Assembly: GCA_026770585.1 (NCBI GenBank)
Contig: MU647568.1
Coordinates: forward strand, 62,922-93,405
Direction: 5' to 3'
DNA: 30,484 nucleotides
DNA from: Baffinella frigidus
Lineage: Eukaryota > Cryptophyceae > Cryptomonadales > Baffinellaceae
In this document: positions 15,544-24,780 of the stretch, one piece after another
Position numbering within the stretch: the first letter of the stretch is position 1
Layout of the letters: the number at the start of each line of letters is the position of its first letter
Translations under genes and position numbers: made by a program
Notes under the pieces: model-generated
What the model was told of the DNA's origin: nothing
What the model saw: the letters and a program-made list of their open reading frames with translations, nothing else
Databases searched by the model: none

Positions 15544-16630
15544 TCTCTGGACGCATTAAGTTGATGGTTTGACGTCATAAGTTCAACAAAGTCTCTTTTC
15601 GCCCAGAGTCCCGCCACGGTTGACTGAATTTCATGCATTCTATCTTAGAAACTGTCCATCTAAACGATTTCTGGTACACATCGAAGAGTTTTAAAACTGT
15701 AAAGGTACAGAACGGCTGTAAGCCCCACTAAATTCTGAGATATAATCTTCGGAGCCGCGCCCGAAGGCGGAGGGATTCTATCTTCCAACCGACATTCTCA
15801 AACTACCGCTAGTACCGCTAGCGGTAGTGTAGGTACGTATGATATCGCAACGGTTCGAAAATACTGTGTCATCTCGCGGGTAGGGGGGCGCATCTTGTCA
15901 TCAACCAATATCTAAGATAGCATAAAACTTTAGATGGACGCAAACCCCCCAAGATCCTTCCGAATCCGGGCGCAGTGACGCGGTGACACCGCGAGGCTTT
16001 TGTACCGGGAGGGTGACTAATCACCAGCCCCCAGAAGTGGACCAAAGAAAAAGTTGATTTCAAAAGTTGATTTGCAGACTGACTGAACCCTGGGAGTTGA
16101 GTCTGCAGGGGATATCAACGTGTGACATTCTTCGAGTTGGTTCTCTTCTGGTGGTTGGTGCTACGGGAAACCACTGGATGGCAACCGACAAGGATAAGGG
16201 ACCCATATGGGTCCCCTTCCAAAAGTCATCATACCCAGGAAAAAATCGATTTTTCTCTAAAAGTGGCCAATTTGTGGGGAAGAATTGAGAAATGACCGCA
16301 ATTCCCAAATTCTAGACAGTCGTTCCGCGTAGTGGAATCCGGGCAGGGAGTGGACCGCTCAAAAGTTGACGGGTGTGTACCACGGCAACTTGAGAATGGT
16401 CCGTCAACCCGAGTGAGATAGGGCGAGAGAGCGCATCTAAGTCCCCTCTCCAAAAGGGGACTTCGTGCTTCAACCCCCTCACGATAGAACAGCAGCATAC
16501 AACCACCAACAGATACGGGACAGTCATATCTCGCCGCCCACCACCAGTAACCCGTAGCAGCTTTTACCGGATCCTTGCAAGAATCCGGGAACGATTTTTT
16601 TGATTTATTCGTACGACCCTACGGTAGGAG
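15544..16630. other. No supported gene; small palindromes and a repeat copy
   Basis: 15800-15830 has CTACCGCTAGTACCGCTAGC. 16198-16215 is the palindrome GGGACCCATATGGGTCCC. About 16350-16410 is a decayed AAGTTGAC repeat copy. About 16610-16640 carries family A/B-like words CCTACGGTAGGAGGCCCTAG. Short frames exist, but nothing is conserved or has splice context. Confidence 0.5.
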
Positions 16631-16633
16631 GCC

Positions 16634-16770
16634 CTAGGGACCTTCGAATTGCTGACGGGGAGATTCAAGGAGATATCCTTGGTTTGGCTGAAAATTGCTA
16701 CAGTTCCCGACCCGGTCAAAAGCTGCTACGTGTTGCTGGTGGCAGTCGTATCTCTTCGCCAAGAGTGTGG
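16634..16770 (-). CDS. Candidate exon D of a four-exon chain
   Basis: After acceptor CTCCCCACAG the frame continues in the phase left by exon C (1+2 bases): P, then TLLAKRYDCHQQHVAAFDRV, then GNCSNFQPNQGYLLE and on to TAG inside element-like DNA. Overlapping plus frames are also open, so strand choice rests on splice and phase agreement. Unrecognised. Confidence 0.3.
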
Positions 16771-16854
16771 CTGTGGGGAGGGCGTGCAATGCGCCAGGCA
16801 GCCGCTAGTATCCGCACGGGCTGTTGAACGTGCCCGCGGGGGCACACGACGCAC

Positions 16855-17065
16855 GCCCCAGCGCCAGACAGCTGCTTAGGATGAAAGGTGGGCGCTGTAC
16901 GAACCCTGTGATGACGCGAAGCATCGCAAGGGTTCCGTCCCCCACCAGTCCACCCCCGAGCACAGCGTGCGGGGTCGCTGCCGCGAGCCCCGTTCCCGGG
17001 GAGCGCAGCGCCTTCGACACCCCGCCAAAGCACGCCGCCCCGAGGCCTCCCGTGATGACAGCGGC
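16855..17065 (-). CDS. Candidate exon C, glycine-rich hydrophobic
   Basis: GC-rich island. Between acceptor GACAACAG and donor GGGC/GTGCGT there are 70 codons plus one base: AAVITGGLGAACFGGVSKAL, then GTGLAAATPHAVLGGGLVGD, then GTLAMLRVITGFVQRPPF and ILSSCLALG. Repeated GG/GxxxG patterns suggest packed membrane helices. It resembles glycine-zipper membrane proteins in style only. The most protein-like frame between 15 and 18 kb. Confidence 0.4.
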
Positions 17066-17261
17066 CTGTTGTCGGGGATATTGATATTCAATATGGATGC
17101 CGCGATCCAGAAATGGAAGGGTTCGGGAATGCTTAGGGGGGTATTATCGATATTCATTGAATATGGATGACGCGTTCCATTCTTCATGGAAAGTTGAGGA
17201 TTGATATGGGGGATCGTGGCAGATGTGTTCACAGCGCTGCAGTGGGGGCCGTATCCCACAC

Positions 17262-17327
17262 GTACATCTCGCAGTCAGCTACAGCCTTGCGAAGTGTCGT
17301 TGCATCTTCTCCCCCAACCCTTCCCTT
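17262..17327 (-). CDS. Candidate exon B
   Basis: Acceptor CCAACTTTAG, 22 codons KGRVGGEDATTLRKAVADCE, then MY, and donor TAC/GTGTGG, phase 0 at both ends. Without this donor the frame ends at TGA 17229-17231 (then 32 codons). The 196-bp gap to exon C contains a repeated ATTCA.TGAATATGGATG motif. Confidence 0.35.
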
Positions 17328-17470
17328 CTAAAGTTGGCACCGCACCAACCTTGCAGGCGCTCTCCCTCCAAAGAGGCCTCTGTGCTTCAGAAGTAGTGGA
17401 TCTGGGGCCCGTGTCAAACGAGGGCTTACTGCTCTATGGCACGCGGTGGGGTGATGGGGTGCGGGGTGAC

Positions 17471-17546
17471 CTCAGTGAACCCCATCCTCCTCCTGCTGTT
17501 TCCCGTCTCTTCCTCTGCGACTCTTTTCAACAGTCCATCTATTCGC
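17471..17546 (-). CDS. Candidate exon A
   Basis: Acceptor GGGTTACAG, one base and 25 codons RIDGLLKRVAEEETGNSRRR, then MGFTE, with possible donor GAG/GTCACC (weak) giving phase-0 joining to exon B across a 143-bp intron. Hydrophilic. Could belong to the same gene as 18.6-19.4 kb exons. Confidence 0.3.
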
Positions 17547-18128
17547 CTGTAACCCAGAACATTTCACCATAAATCAACTTTTGAAGTCTGAGATGGGCAG
17601 TTTACTGATCAGTTAACTTAAGATGAAATGTTATAGCCCCGACCTTGTCTGTACCTAAAGGACCAAAAAAAGAAGCAGCACCAAAGCACCAAAAAGCACC
17701 AAAGGACCTAAATTTGAGTAGGACCTGAAGGACCAGTCCGTTCTACGGAAGGGCGTGTCGTTGGCATATGTTGGGAGAAATTAAAACCTAAAGGACCCAA
17801 AGGACCATAAATCGGAAATAAGCATGAATGGGGGATTCTCGGCAGGATGGGACGCTGACAAGCGAGGTGGTGTGATGGTGGCAGAGACCCTAACCCACAC
17901 AGGGGCCTCGAAAGGATTTTCGGCCTGATTCGGACCACCTTTCTGTGACCTTATCCGGAGGAACCCCGTATGTCCCTTACGGTATTGCTTACCGTAAGGT
18001 CTATGGATTAGCCACTTCCGGGTTATTCAAGAAATCCCGTTATCCCTTAAGTGGCGAGTTGGCGCATACACCCTACCGTAGGGCCCTAGGACCTGCCTAG
18101 GACCTCTTGGGGGTCAACTTTGACCCCC
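17547..18128. repeat. AAGCACCAAA repeats, family G fragment and half of family B
   Basis: 17645-17710 short tandem AAGCACCAAA and CTAAAGGACC. 17735-17815 copy of the TTCTACGGAAGGGCG repeat. 17895-18035 diverged family G. 18042-18128 one half of family B ending in GGTCAACTTTGACCCCC. No gene. Confidence 0.65.
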
Positions 18129-18341
18129 TCCCGATTGATTACTGATTACTGAATTTATTAAAGAGGTTTCGCCCCACTTACAGGGATAGTCCGCTTTGTG
18201 GCGGATGGTCATTCTCCAAGTTTCAAAACACGCGATCGATCGCGTGCTGAAGAATTTGTACGGCACACCCCGCATGTTTACTCGAGAATAGTCTGTCAAG
18301 TCGACTCGACTTGGACAGGTCTAGAAATTGCGGCGGGGATG

Positions 18342-18461
18342 TACAGGGGTACCTCGCTCATAAGAAACCGCTCCTCCCTAGGACCCTACAGAAGGCCCAT
18401 GCCTAGGGCCCTATGGTGGTCCTGGGGGGGGGCGGTTCCTTATGAGCGGGGTACCCCTGTA
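18342..18461. mobile_element. Family C element, copy 1
   Basis: 120 bp with 26-bp ends TACAGGGGTACCTCGCTCAT, then AAGAAA. Other copies at 23542-23662, 24235-24356, 25291-25413 and 28187-28307. TA is present at every edge, consistent with TA target use or TA as part of the end. 18129-18341 and 18462-18539 hold nothing recognisable. Confidence 0.85.
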
Positions 18462-18539
18462 CCCCCGCCCTCGTCCTTTGGGGGGGGGCGCTGTTTATTG
18501 ACGGACAGCTCACTGGGGTTTGTGTCTTCTACTCTCCCT

Positions 18540-18642
18540 ATCCCTTAAGTGACCAACGGGTGAATAATCGCCCGTGGAAGCCCAGGCAGGTCCTAGGGCC
18601 CTACGGTAGGGCGTATGAGCCTACTGGTCGCTTAAGGGCTAT
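18540..18642. mobile_element. Family B element, copy 3, in a coding frame
   Basis: 103 bp, ends ATCCCTTAAG/CTTAAGGGCTAT. It terminates the frame of the 18632-18742 exon: HVHYD leads into the element, and beyond it GATAGGGAGAGTAG would continue the frame. It probably inserted into an exon. Confidence 0.75.
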
Positions 18643-18742
18643 CATAGTGGACGTGACTGTGTAAAGTCACTCCGGCCATCCTATATGGGGTAGTATCCCC
18701 AGAAGCTCCGTGGAAGGACGCAAACCATTTCCGGCCCTCACA
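18632..18742 (-). pseudogene. Exon fragment kappa, GRKWFASFHG
   Basis: Acceptor TTTGCCCAG, then 36 codons CEGRKWFASFHGASGDTTPY, then RMAGVTLHSHVHYD, closed by TAA from family B. Its first residues come from element V. On the other side of V and D, the minus frame LRNGFVFEDQ...DDGTAEM may be the interrupted upstream part. Unrecognised. Confidence 0.35.
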
Positions 18743-18858
18743 GTCTGGGCAAATCAGGAAAAATGGCTCCAAAAATCCCCTTGAAGGCCGTCGGATTCCG
18801 ACAGCCTCCAAGGGGATTTGGTGTTTTTGACTTTTTCGATTTGCCCAAGTTGTGAGGG
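18735..18858. mobile_element. Family V palindromic element
   Basis: CCCTCACAGTCTGGGCAAATC pairs with GATTTGCCCAAGTTGTGAGGG; the inner arms AAATCCCCTTG and GTCGGATTCCGAC also pair. ATTTCCG occurs outside both ends. A similar AAGGGGGATTTTT hairpin closes the gene at 29247. Confidence 0.75.
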
Positions 18859-18890
18859 TTGGTTGGTGGCATTTCCGCCGTCCCATCGTC

Positions 18891-19027
18891 CCACACGGTG
18901 GACTACGAGGGTTTCGTTGAGACTGGAATTCAGGGGGTAACGTGACCAATTTGCCCCAGAAAATCCTTCAAGTTAATTACCTCAAGCCAAGTTGACTTTG
19001 ATAAAAGGTTCTTAGCCCACCGTGTGG
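18891..19027. mobile_element. Family D element, copy 5
   Basis: 137 bp, ends CCACACGGTGGACTACGA and CCACCGTGTGG. Removing it joins GAGGACCAG and GACGATGGG on the minus strand in one open frame. Confidence 0.85.
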
Positions 19028-19061
19028 CTGGTCCTCAAAGACAAAGCCATTGCGAAGTTTT

Positions 19062-19232
19062 GGTCTTAGGGTTTAGGGTTTGGGGTTTCGGGTTTCGGGT
19101 TTAATATTTAGGGTTTAGGGTCCAGGGTTTGGGGTTCAGGGTTTACGGTTTACGGTTTAGGATTTGTGGTTTCGGGTTTATGGCTTAGGATTTAGGGTTT
19201 GGGGTTGATGGTTTAGGGTTTAGAGTTTCTGG
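19062..19232 (+). repeat. Interstitial TTTAGGG/TTTCGGG tract
   Basis: Degenerate heptamers, G-rich on plus. Its right edge is about 10 bp from the donor of the exon at 19244-19372, so in the sense strand the intron begins and continues as CCCTAAA DNA. Confidence 0.9.
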
Positions 19233-19243
19233 CGTAGATACAC

Positions 19244-19372
19244 CTGCTGTAGGGTCCTGAGCGGGGAGCGCAAAAATGTATCGTTGTTAGTGTCAATGCG
19301 GCCGAATCCATCCGGAAAATGCTCGTATGAGCGGCCGACACGGGGTACAGTAAGTGGCACAATGCGTAGCAT
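19244..19372 (-). CDS. Candidate exon iota
   Basis: 43 codons from ATG: MLRIVPLTVPRVGRSYEHFP, then DGFGRIDTNNDTFLRSPLRT, LQQ, ending at donor CAGCAG/GTGTAT in phase 0. A diverged copy at 27722-27780 has a 1-base deletion and has lost the GT. Upstream DNA (TTTATTGCCAAACAACCA) is repetitive, so the true start may be an acceptor. Hydrophilic, unrecognised. Confidence 0.4.
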
Positions 19373-19379
19373 GTGCGGC

Positions 19380-19793
19380 GCTGACGCTGGTTGTTTGGCA
19401 ATAAATTATCAATCTCTCAATGCGGCCACCATGTATGCACCCCCGCCGATGCTGTGTCTGAGCATTTTATGGAGCAAGGGTGTGAGCCTCGGTCGGACAG
19501 GTGACGAGCCTCGGCGCGGCCTCTCTCCTCCCCAGCGGGGTCACAAAGGGCGGAGGAAACGGTGTTTGATGCATACCGGAACAGAGCCGCGGCAAGCTTT
19601 TAGGTCCTTCAGGTTCTTCGAGCTCCCAACGTAGGCGGACACCGGAACTTGTTCTGTAGAAAGGCCATGCTTCCTTTCGGATCACATCAAGCCCCCCCTC
19701 CCCTGTACAGAGGATCGCGGCAGAAACCGGCTAAAGGGTATCCTCGGTGTAGGGTCTGGAGACACGTGGGAGCCTAGCGCCCGGGATGCCGAG
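19380..19793. repeat. Mosaic of dispersed repeats, some coding-derived
   Basis: 19381-19421 matches 23878-23940 (GGTTGTTTGGCAATAAATT). 19424-19466 matches 937-976. 19478-19547 matches 27412-27530 inverted. 19588-19723 matches 24380-24510 and, inverted, 25000-25100. The last block encodes MIRKEAWPFYRTSSGVRLRW, then ELEEPEGPK on minus, like FIRKEAWPFCRINSGVRLCW on plus at 25 kb. Confidence 0.65.
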
Positions 19794-20558
19794 AGGGGTA
19801 ATACTGCCTCAACGGACACCTCTTCAGGTGATCTAGCAGCCAGGAACAAGGAAAGTCCCAAAATTCTTTGTAAAAAGGCCTATGGAGAAATTCTCCTTCC
19901 CGTGCCCACGCGCCCACCATCCGAAGTTCGTGCTACATTCATTGGGAAACTCCAGGAAAGTTGGGTAGTTTCCCTACGGAATTAGGTAGGACCTAGCTAC
20001 CGTAGGCCGTAGGGCTCCTAGGACCTCCTTTCCTACGAGCCCTCGGCCTACGGTAGGAGGTCCTAGGCAATGCCGTAGGCGAAACTACCTTCATTTTCGG
20101 GAGTTTTACGACTAACATGGCCACCAAACCAGGGTGAAGCCCAGGGAAACGGGTCTGTGCTGGGAGGACGAGCTGCAGTGCGATTCAAAAGTGAGCTGGA
20201 GAGCATGTGGGGGTCGATGTTTGGATCCAGCCATTCATTCACTTGATTGCACGCACCACACATAACTCCATTACAGCCACACCGCACACAGAGAGACACA
20301 GCTCACACGCACGGTCCACAAGCACGGTCCTCTATTGGAACGCCCCCCTCGCCCCATTCAGCCCGTGTGGCCACGCCTCCGGTGCACACAGCCTAACCGA
20401 CGGTGACACGCGAGGTCTCGAGTGCAGCCTTGTGACTGCCCCTTCATCCGGCCACAGGTCTTCATCGAGGAAGTCGAACGCTTTGGGGTCGTCGGGGCAC
20501 GGTGCGCAGGGCGTCAAAGGATCGTCCTCGCTGGAGAAGGAGATGAGCTCGTCGTCCC
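19794..20558. repeat. Segmental duplication copy 1, flank
   Basis: Matches 28400-29500 in the same orientation. Shared runs include GGTCTGTGCTGGGAGGACGA, TTTGGATCCAGCCATTCATT and GCCCCATTCAGCCC. The minus frame CNQVNEWLDPNIDP is kept in both copies. It is interrupted at about 19930-20108 by a family A-like element absent from copy 2. Confidence 0.8.
19930..20108. mobile_element. Family A variant insertion in the duplication
   Basis: Inverted arms GGGAAACTCC...GGGAGTTTTAC and TGGGTAGTTTC...GAAACTACC around CTCGGCCTACGGTAGGAGG. Copy 2 reads straight through (TTCGTGCTGCATGGTCGCCC), so this is an insertion after duplication; exact edges are uncertain by a few bases. Confidence 0.7.
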
Positions 20559-20918
20559 CTACGATGACTGCGACCTCGCAGCGATGTCCTCGGTGGGGTT
20601 CTCCATCTTAATCTGCACCCCGTTTTTCTTGACCTCTCTTGTGAGATCCTCGCGGTCGACGAACCCAGAGGCGTTGGTCCTCCAGAGCTTGCGCGTGATA
20701 AGGGTCGGGGCGGATGAAGACCTCAACGTGCGTTTTCCATCTGACGGTCCGGCCTCCGCCGGGGCTTGTCGTCTGGTCAGGAGGGGCCGATGGAGGAACG
20801 AAGGGACGAGGGACGAGAGCCTTGAAACGGTGCTGCTGCTGCTGCTGCTCGTGCTTCCCTCGCTGGTCGTGCGGCGGGGGTTCGGGGGAATGTTCAGGAA
20901 GGACGCGACGAAGTCCAT
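20559..20918 (-). CDS. Serine-rich protein, copy 1 (truncated)
   Basis: ATG at 20918, 119 codons: MDFVASFLNIPPNPRRTTSE, poly-Ser, TVSRLSSLVPSFLHRPLLTR, later RSSSAPTLITRKLWRTNASG, FVDREDLTR, ending RSQSS-TAG. Compared with copy 2 over about 100 codons I count 10 silent and 7 replacement codon changes, a one-codon indel in poly-Ser and an 11-codon indel, all in frame, suggesting constraint. Beyond TAG the homologous SSEDD.LTP..PDDPK frame persists shifted, so this copy is truncated. Family unknown; similarity extends about 22 bp upstream of the ATG. Confidence 0.55.
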   Translation of the reverse strand: MDFVASFLNIPPNPRRTTSEGSTSSSSSSTVSRLSSLVPSFLHRPLLTRRQAPAEAGPSDGKRTLRSSSAPTLITRKLWRTNASGFVDREDLTREVKKNGVQIKMENPTEDIAARSQSS

Positions 20919-22140
20919 GCTGTGTGGCTCGGTGGAAAGTAACGGGTGAGACGAGATGAGATCCTTTTGAAGAATTTTTTGAAGAGTCACTTGAATGTTT
21001 TTGCTAAAAATACCCTTTTGCTGACGAGATTTCAAAAGTAAGACAGGCTGCTGTGGCCCCTCGGGACGTGCATTTCTGTCAGCAAATTTATCAGCAGACC
21101 ACGTCCCACTAATTTTACCACACATGTCACGCGGGTCTCCTTGTAGGAACACAACACGTCCCTCCAGCAGATCACGCGTCAGCCCTCCTATCCTGGTACA
21201 AGGAGAACCACGTCCCTTGCCGGCCTCCAATTCTACCACAAGCCCCTCCTGGCTGATCCTTGGCTCGTGTTCGCTCTGGTCTTGGACTTTGCTCAGGTCT
21301 TGGAGGATATCCGGGGGTGCTGCAAATGTGGACCTCTGGGTGATGAAGTTCTCCAAAAGGGCAGTTCTTGGTCGATTTTTGTTGTTCAAAGTTCAGGATC
21401 CACAAGAGGGCTCCAGCTCCCCACGAAGTGGCGAGAAAATCGCAGCCCGTCAAATCGCCGAGGCTCGCAGCGGCGCGGCAAGTTGTCCGTCGATCTCGCT
21501 GAAACTTTCAATATGGGAGTTTCTCGGTGCGCTGAGCAGGATGCGCGCATCACCTTGCCCGCCCCACCGCGCCATGGCGGTGTAAAGCGACTAAAAAATT
21601 GAATTTCTGGCCCTCAAATATCCCGATTCCACAATTAAATTTATTCCACATTTGCAGCACCTCCTGATACGAGATATCTCGCCGCTGCGAGCAAGGCGGC
21701 ACCATTTCATATGAGAGGTCTCAAGGTCCAACAGTGGGTGAGGCCACTTCCTAAAGCTCCTGAGAATCGAAAGTGATTTAGCCGCGGTCGAACATTCTCT
21801 TTCGGAATCTTGCAACTTTGGGTTGCGGGTTTTCCGTTTCAGTAGTGATTTGTGCGACATGTCGCCCGAAATCGGGCAGTCTGCGGCGCAAAAAGGCAGC
21901 GAAAGAACTTTAAAAAGACCATCGAGAAGAAATTATCTCTCCCCGAGTTGGGAGCTGTAGAACACTCGGGAAGAGATAGTTACAGTATTCTCGGTTTACT
22001 GCAGGATCTTTCCCGAAATTCTCCATCTTAATTTAAGATGTACGAAGCTTCGTACGGTCCTAAGGGGGGGCACTACATGAAGAGCGAGGCACACCTTCAA
22101 AGACACACTACACTGTGCACGCCCCACAGCACCCACGCAC
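20919..22140. other. Upstream frame, repeats and inverted-duplication arm
   Basis: The 20559 frame is open upstream to 21389 but is not shared with copy 2 beyond 20940, so it may be fortuitous. 20995-21030 has TGCTAAAAATACCCTTTTGC, also at 23300-23358. 21276-21338 (GCTCAGGTCTTGGA repeats) matches 22740-22790. 21770-21990 is a diverged inverted copy of 23020-23240. No other gene is supported. Confidence 0.5.
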
Positions 22141-22144
22141 TCGC

Positions 22145-22164
22145 ACTTATTTTATTCACATTTA
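22145..22164 (-). terminator. Poly(A) signal region
   Basis: On the minus strand the stop codon is followed by ATAAATGTGAATAAAATAAG, containing AATAAA. Consistent with mRNA 3'-end processing. Confidence 0.45.
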
Positions 22165-22342
22165 TTAGTCACTGCCCTCGACAATCTCCATCTCGCCCAC
22201 TGCGTAAATCTCGTCGATCTGCCCCTGGAGGTCCATCGCGCGCACGGTATCCCACGCCTTGTTCAGGAACAAAGCAAGGCAGACGTTGTCTCGTCGCCCT
22301 CCACCACCACATCCATGGCAGAACCCCCACTCATCGCGGATC
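22165..22342 (-). CDS. Candidate terminal exon of a second gene
   Basis: After CTAAG, one base and 58 codons: IRDEWGFCHGCGGGGRRDNV, then CLALFLNKAWDTVRAMDLQG, then QIDEIYAVGEMEIVEGSD and TAA. The acidic C-terminus and AATAAA 9 bp after the stop suggest a true 3' end. The frame is open far upstream (to 23268), but that part is simple PPNPN repeat and inverted-repeat DNA, so I end the exon at the acceptor. Unrecognised. Confidence 0.45.
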
Positions 22343-22494
22343 CTTAGGTCCCCTCGAGATCCAAAACGGGGGAAAGTAAAAAGTTCAAAAGTCACTTTTT
22401 CAGGACGGGCCCGCCTTGGGAATGACGGGCCTGCCTCAGGACTGGACCGTTGACGCACATGCGGACGCACCAAGGTTTTCAAAACTGGCTGCTC

Positions 22495-23360
22495 ATTTCC
22501 CAATGGGAATTCCCGACGAAATAAGTTGGGAATTGGGATTGGGAATTCCCAACTCAAACCAGTTGGGAATTGGGAATGACCAACTCGGGACACAACCCCA
22601 ATCTTAAAGCTTTTTATCCGTTGTTGAACACACTCAATATTCTCAGTTGGCCCAGAAATCCTGAGAATTCTCAGGATTCTCGGGCCAGCTGATAATTTTT
22701 GGACGCGAAGTTTTGTGCTCATGTCAAGACTCAAGTCACAAATTCGCTCAGGTCTTGGACCTTGTTCAGGTCTTGGAGGATACGAGGATACGTGTACTGC
22801 TGTACACCTGTACCTTGGTCGAGGGGGCAAACGGGATCCGTTTGCCCAATTTGGGGGTTGGGGGTTTGGGTTTGGGGGATGGAGGTTCGGGTTTGGGGGT
22901 TGGAGGTTTGAGTTTGGGGGTTGAGAGGTTTGGGTGTGGGGGTTGGAGGTTTGATGAGTTTGGGGGTTGCCCTTTGCAAGGTGGCACATTTCACAGGTCG
23001 GTCCAACAGAGTGAGTGTCATGGTTTTTTCCCGAGTTGGGAGCGGTTCTACAGCTCTCAACTCGGGAAGAAACCATTTCTTCCCCATTGACTTTACACGC
23101 ACTTTCCGCTGGCGTTTTGCGCTGCAGGCTGCCCGATTTCGGGCGACTTCTCGTACAAATGCCCGAGAAACGGAAAACCCGCAATCGAGAGTCAATCTTT
23201 TCGAAGAGAGAACGTTCGGCCGCGGTAAAATCAGTTGTGAAGTCAATTGGGGAAGAAAGGGGGATCATTTCCTCTTTTGTACCTCCGGTCAGCTCCTTTT
23301 GCTAAAAATACCCTTTTGCTAAAAACACCCTTTTGCTAAAAATACCCTTTTGCTGACGAG
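22495..23360. repeat. Palindromes, GGGTTTGGGGGTTGGAG minisatellite, inverted arm
   Basis: 22498-22570 GGGAATTCCCAACT palindromes. 22646-22693 CAGTTGGCCCAGAAATCC pairing with GGATTCTCGGGCCAGCTG. 22822-22846 GGGCAAACGGGATCCGTTTGCCC-type palindrome. 22848-22975 GTTTGGGGGTTGGAG repeat. 23020-23240 the inverted partner of 21770-21990. 23300-23358 four CCCTTTTGCTAAAAATA units. Confidence 0.75.
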
Positions 23361-23541
23361 TACAAGGTGTAAAGTATTTTATAGAAGCCAGTCAGAGACC
23401 TTCGCGATTAAATTTGAGAATTCGATTCGAGGCGCCTGCCGACCGGCTGGGGAAGATCCTTCGAGAGTCACCTGGTTTGTTTGGGTGACCACATGTCTGA
23501 TTCCCTACATGTACAGTGGTTTAAACCTTACCGGTATGCAG
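23361..23541. repeat. Repeat shared with the window's right end
   Basis: AGCCAGTCAGAGACCTTCG and GAGAGTCA at 23390-23470 resemble 30405-30465 in the same order. No gene seen. Confidence 0.5.
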
Positions 23542-23662
23542 TACAGGACTACCTTGCGCGTAAGAAACACCCACCCCCCTAGAACCACCATAGGGCCCTA
23601 TGCATAGCCCTACTGTAGGGTCCTGGGATGATGCGCTTTCTTATGAGCGAGGTACCCCTGTA
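23542..23662. mobile_element. Family C element, copy 2
   Basis: Left end diverged (TACAGGACTACCTTGCGCGT), right end typical. Internal CATAGGGCCCTATG and CTACTGTAGGGTCCT words as in the other copies. Confidence 0.75.
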
Positions 23663-23677
23663 TGTGCGCGTTGTGGT

Positions 23678-23850
23678 AGAGCGCTGTGCAGAGAAGTTGG
23701 CCACGGGAAATAATGGAAAATCGAGAAATTGGAGACATTTTGTCAACTTTTGAGAAATTTAGTACCATAACTTTTTCAAAAGTGGACAAAATTGCTCCAA
23801 TTTTCCCATTTTCCCATTTTCCGGTGGCCAACTTCTCTGCACAGTGCTCT
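23678..23850. mobile_element. Family Y element, probable TA target
   Basis: 173 bp with 27-bp terminal repeats, one mismatch: AGAGCGCTGTGCAGAGAAGT, then TGGCCAC. TA overlaps each outer edge. Inner sequence AACTTTTGAGAAATTTAGTA is AT-rich. Only copy in the window. 23858-23925 follows with four GGTTGTTTGGCAATAAATT-type units. Confidence 0.8.
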
Positions 23851-24005
23851 ACGAACCGCTGGTTGTTTGGCAATAAATTGGTTGTTTGGCAATTGGTTGT
23901 TTGACGCTGGTTGTTTGACCATAAATTGCCAATCTCTCTGGTACAACCCCTAATAATGTAGCACGGCCGTCGCGGTCCCGCGAATCCTAGGGTGAAAAAC
24001 CTCAT

Positions 24006-24107
24006 ATCCCCTAAGTGGCGAGGCGGTCAAGTTTGACCACCAAGAGGTCCTAGGAGGTCCTAGCGCCCTACGGTAGGGTGTATGAGCCTACTGGCCACTT
24101 AAGGGAT
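24006..24107. mobile_element. Family B element, copy 4
   Basis: 102 bp, ends ATCCCCTAAGTGGCGAG and CTGGCCACTTAAGGGAT; internal GGTCAAGTTTGACC and CCCTACGGTAGGG palindromes. Confidence 0.8.
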
Positions 24108-24234
24108 GTAGCATTGCGGGGACCCTCCTACCCTTAATATAGCACGATCTTTTTTGGCGGGAACGCCCCAAACGTTCAAAACTAGACGAGGGAGTGCCGG
24201 CAGGGACCCCATGGAGGTCGAGAATGCGCCCGAG

Positions 24235-24356
24235 TACAGGGGTACCTCGCTCATAAGAAACTGCCCCCCCCCCTAGGACCACTGTAGGACCCTAGGCATA
24301 GGCCTACTGTAGGGGCCTAGGGGGAAGCGGTTTCTTATGAGCGAGGTACCCCTGTA
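24235..24356. mobile_element. Family C element, copy 3
   Basis: 122 bp with perfect 26-bp ends TACAGGGGTACCTCGCTCAT, then AAGAAA, and TA at each edge. Confidence 0.9.
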
Positions 24357-24471
24357 GGAGCACCAGGCCCCTGAGGGCGAGGGCAATCCTTTAGGTCCTG
24401 TAGGTGTTTTTAACTCCCACCATAGGCAGACACTGGAACTTATCTGCAGAAACCCCCTGCTTCCTTTTGGA

Positions 24472-24780
24472 TCACATCAGGCCCCCCGGTGCGGAGGATC
24501 GCAGCAGAAACTTTCGGAGGTGCAGTGCACTGGGGGAGTTGGAGGGGGGATCGACCTGTGCAGCAAAACAATCATAGAACCCCTCTATCGTTGGCTCTGT
24601 AACCCCAAGTGCCTTACAAGCATGGTATCAATGATACCACCTTTCTGGAACAGTTGATAACTCAGCCAACTCTGATTTTGGAGGTTCAGCCAGATCATTC
24701 CCCATAGCCCAGTTGAATTTTTTCAAGGATGCGCCACTCGGGAGCCCTGTCGCCCCCCCAAAAAATGTTGCGTTTGTTCG
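24472..24780 (-). pseudogene. Decayed coding fragment, one in-frame TGA
   Basis: 103 codons open except for one TGA: GATGLPSGASLKKFNWAMGN, then DLAEPPKSELAELSTVPERW, YH, TGA, YHACKALGVTEPTIEGFYDC, FAAQVDPPSNSPSALHLRKF. The TGA lies in the palindrome GGTATCATTGATACC, which looks like a small insertion between WYH and HACK. The end overlaps the dispersed repeat of 19588-19723. Possibly a transposon or gene remnant; family not recognised. Confidence 0.45.

Noticed and set aside
20422-20949. Plus-strand 175-codon frame over the serine-rich gene
   Set aside because: Silent changes between the two copies fall at third positions of the minus frame, so the plus frame is a shadow.
22165-23268. A single 367-codon minus-strand protein
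   Set aside because: The middle is PPNPN-type minisatellite and palindromes and the upstream part is an inverted-repeat arm; only the last 58 codons look protein-like.
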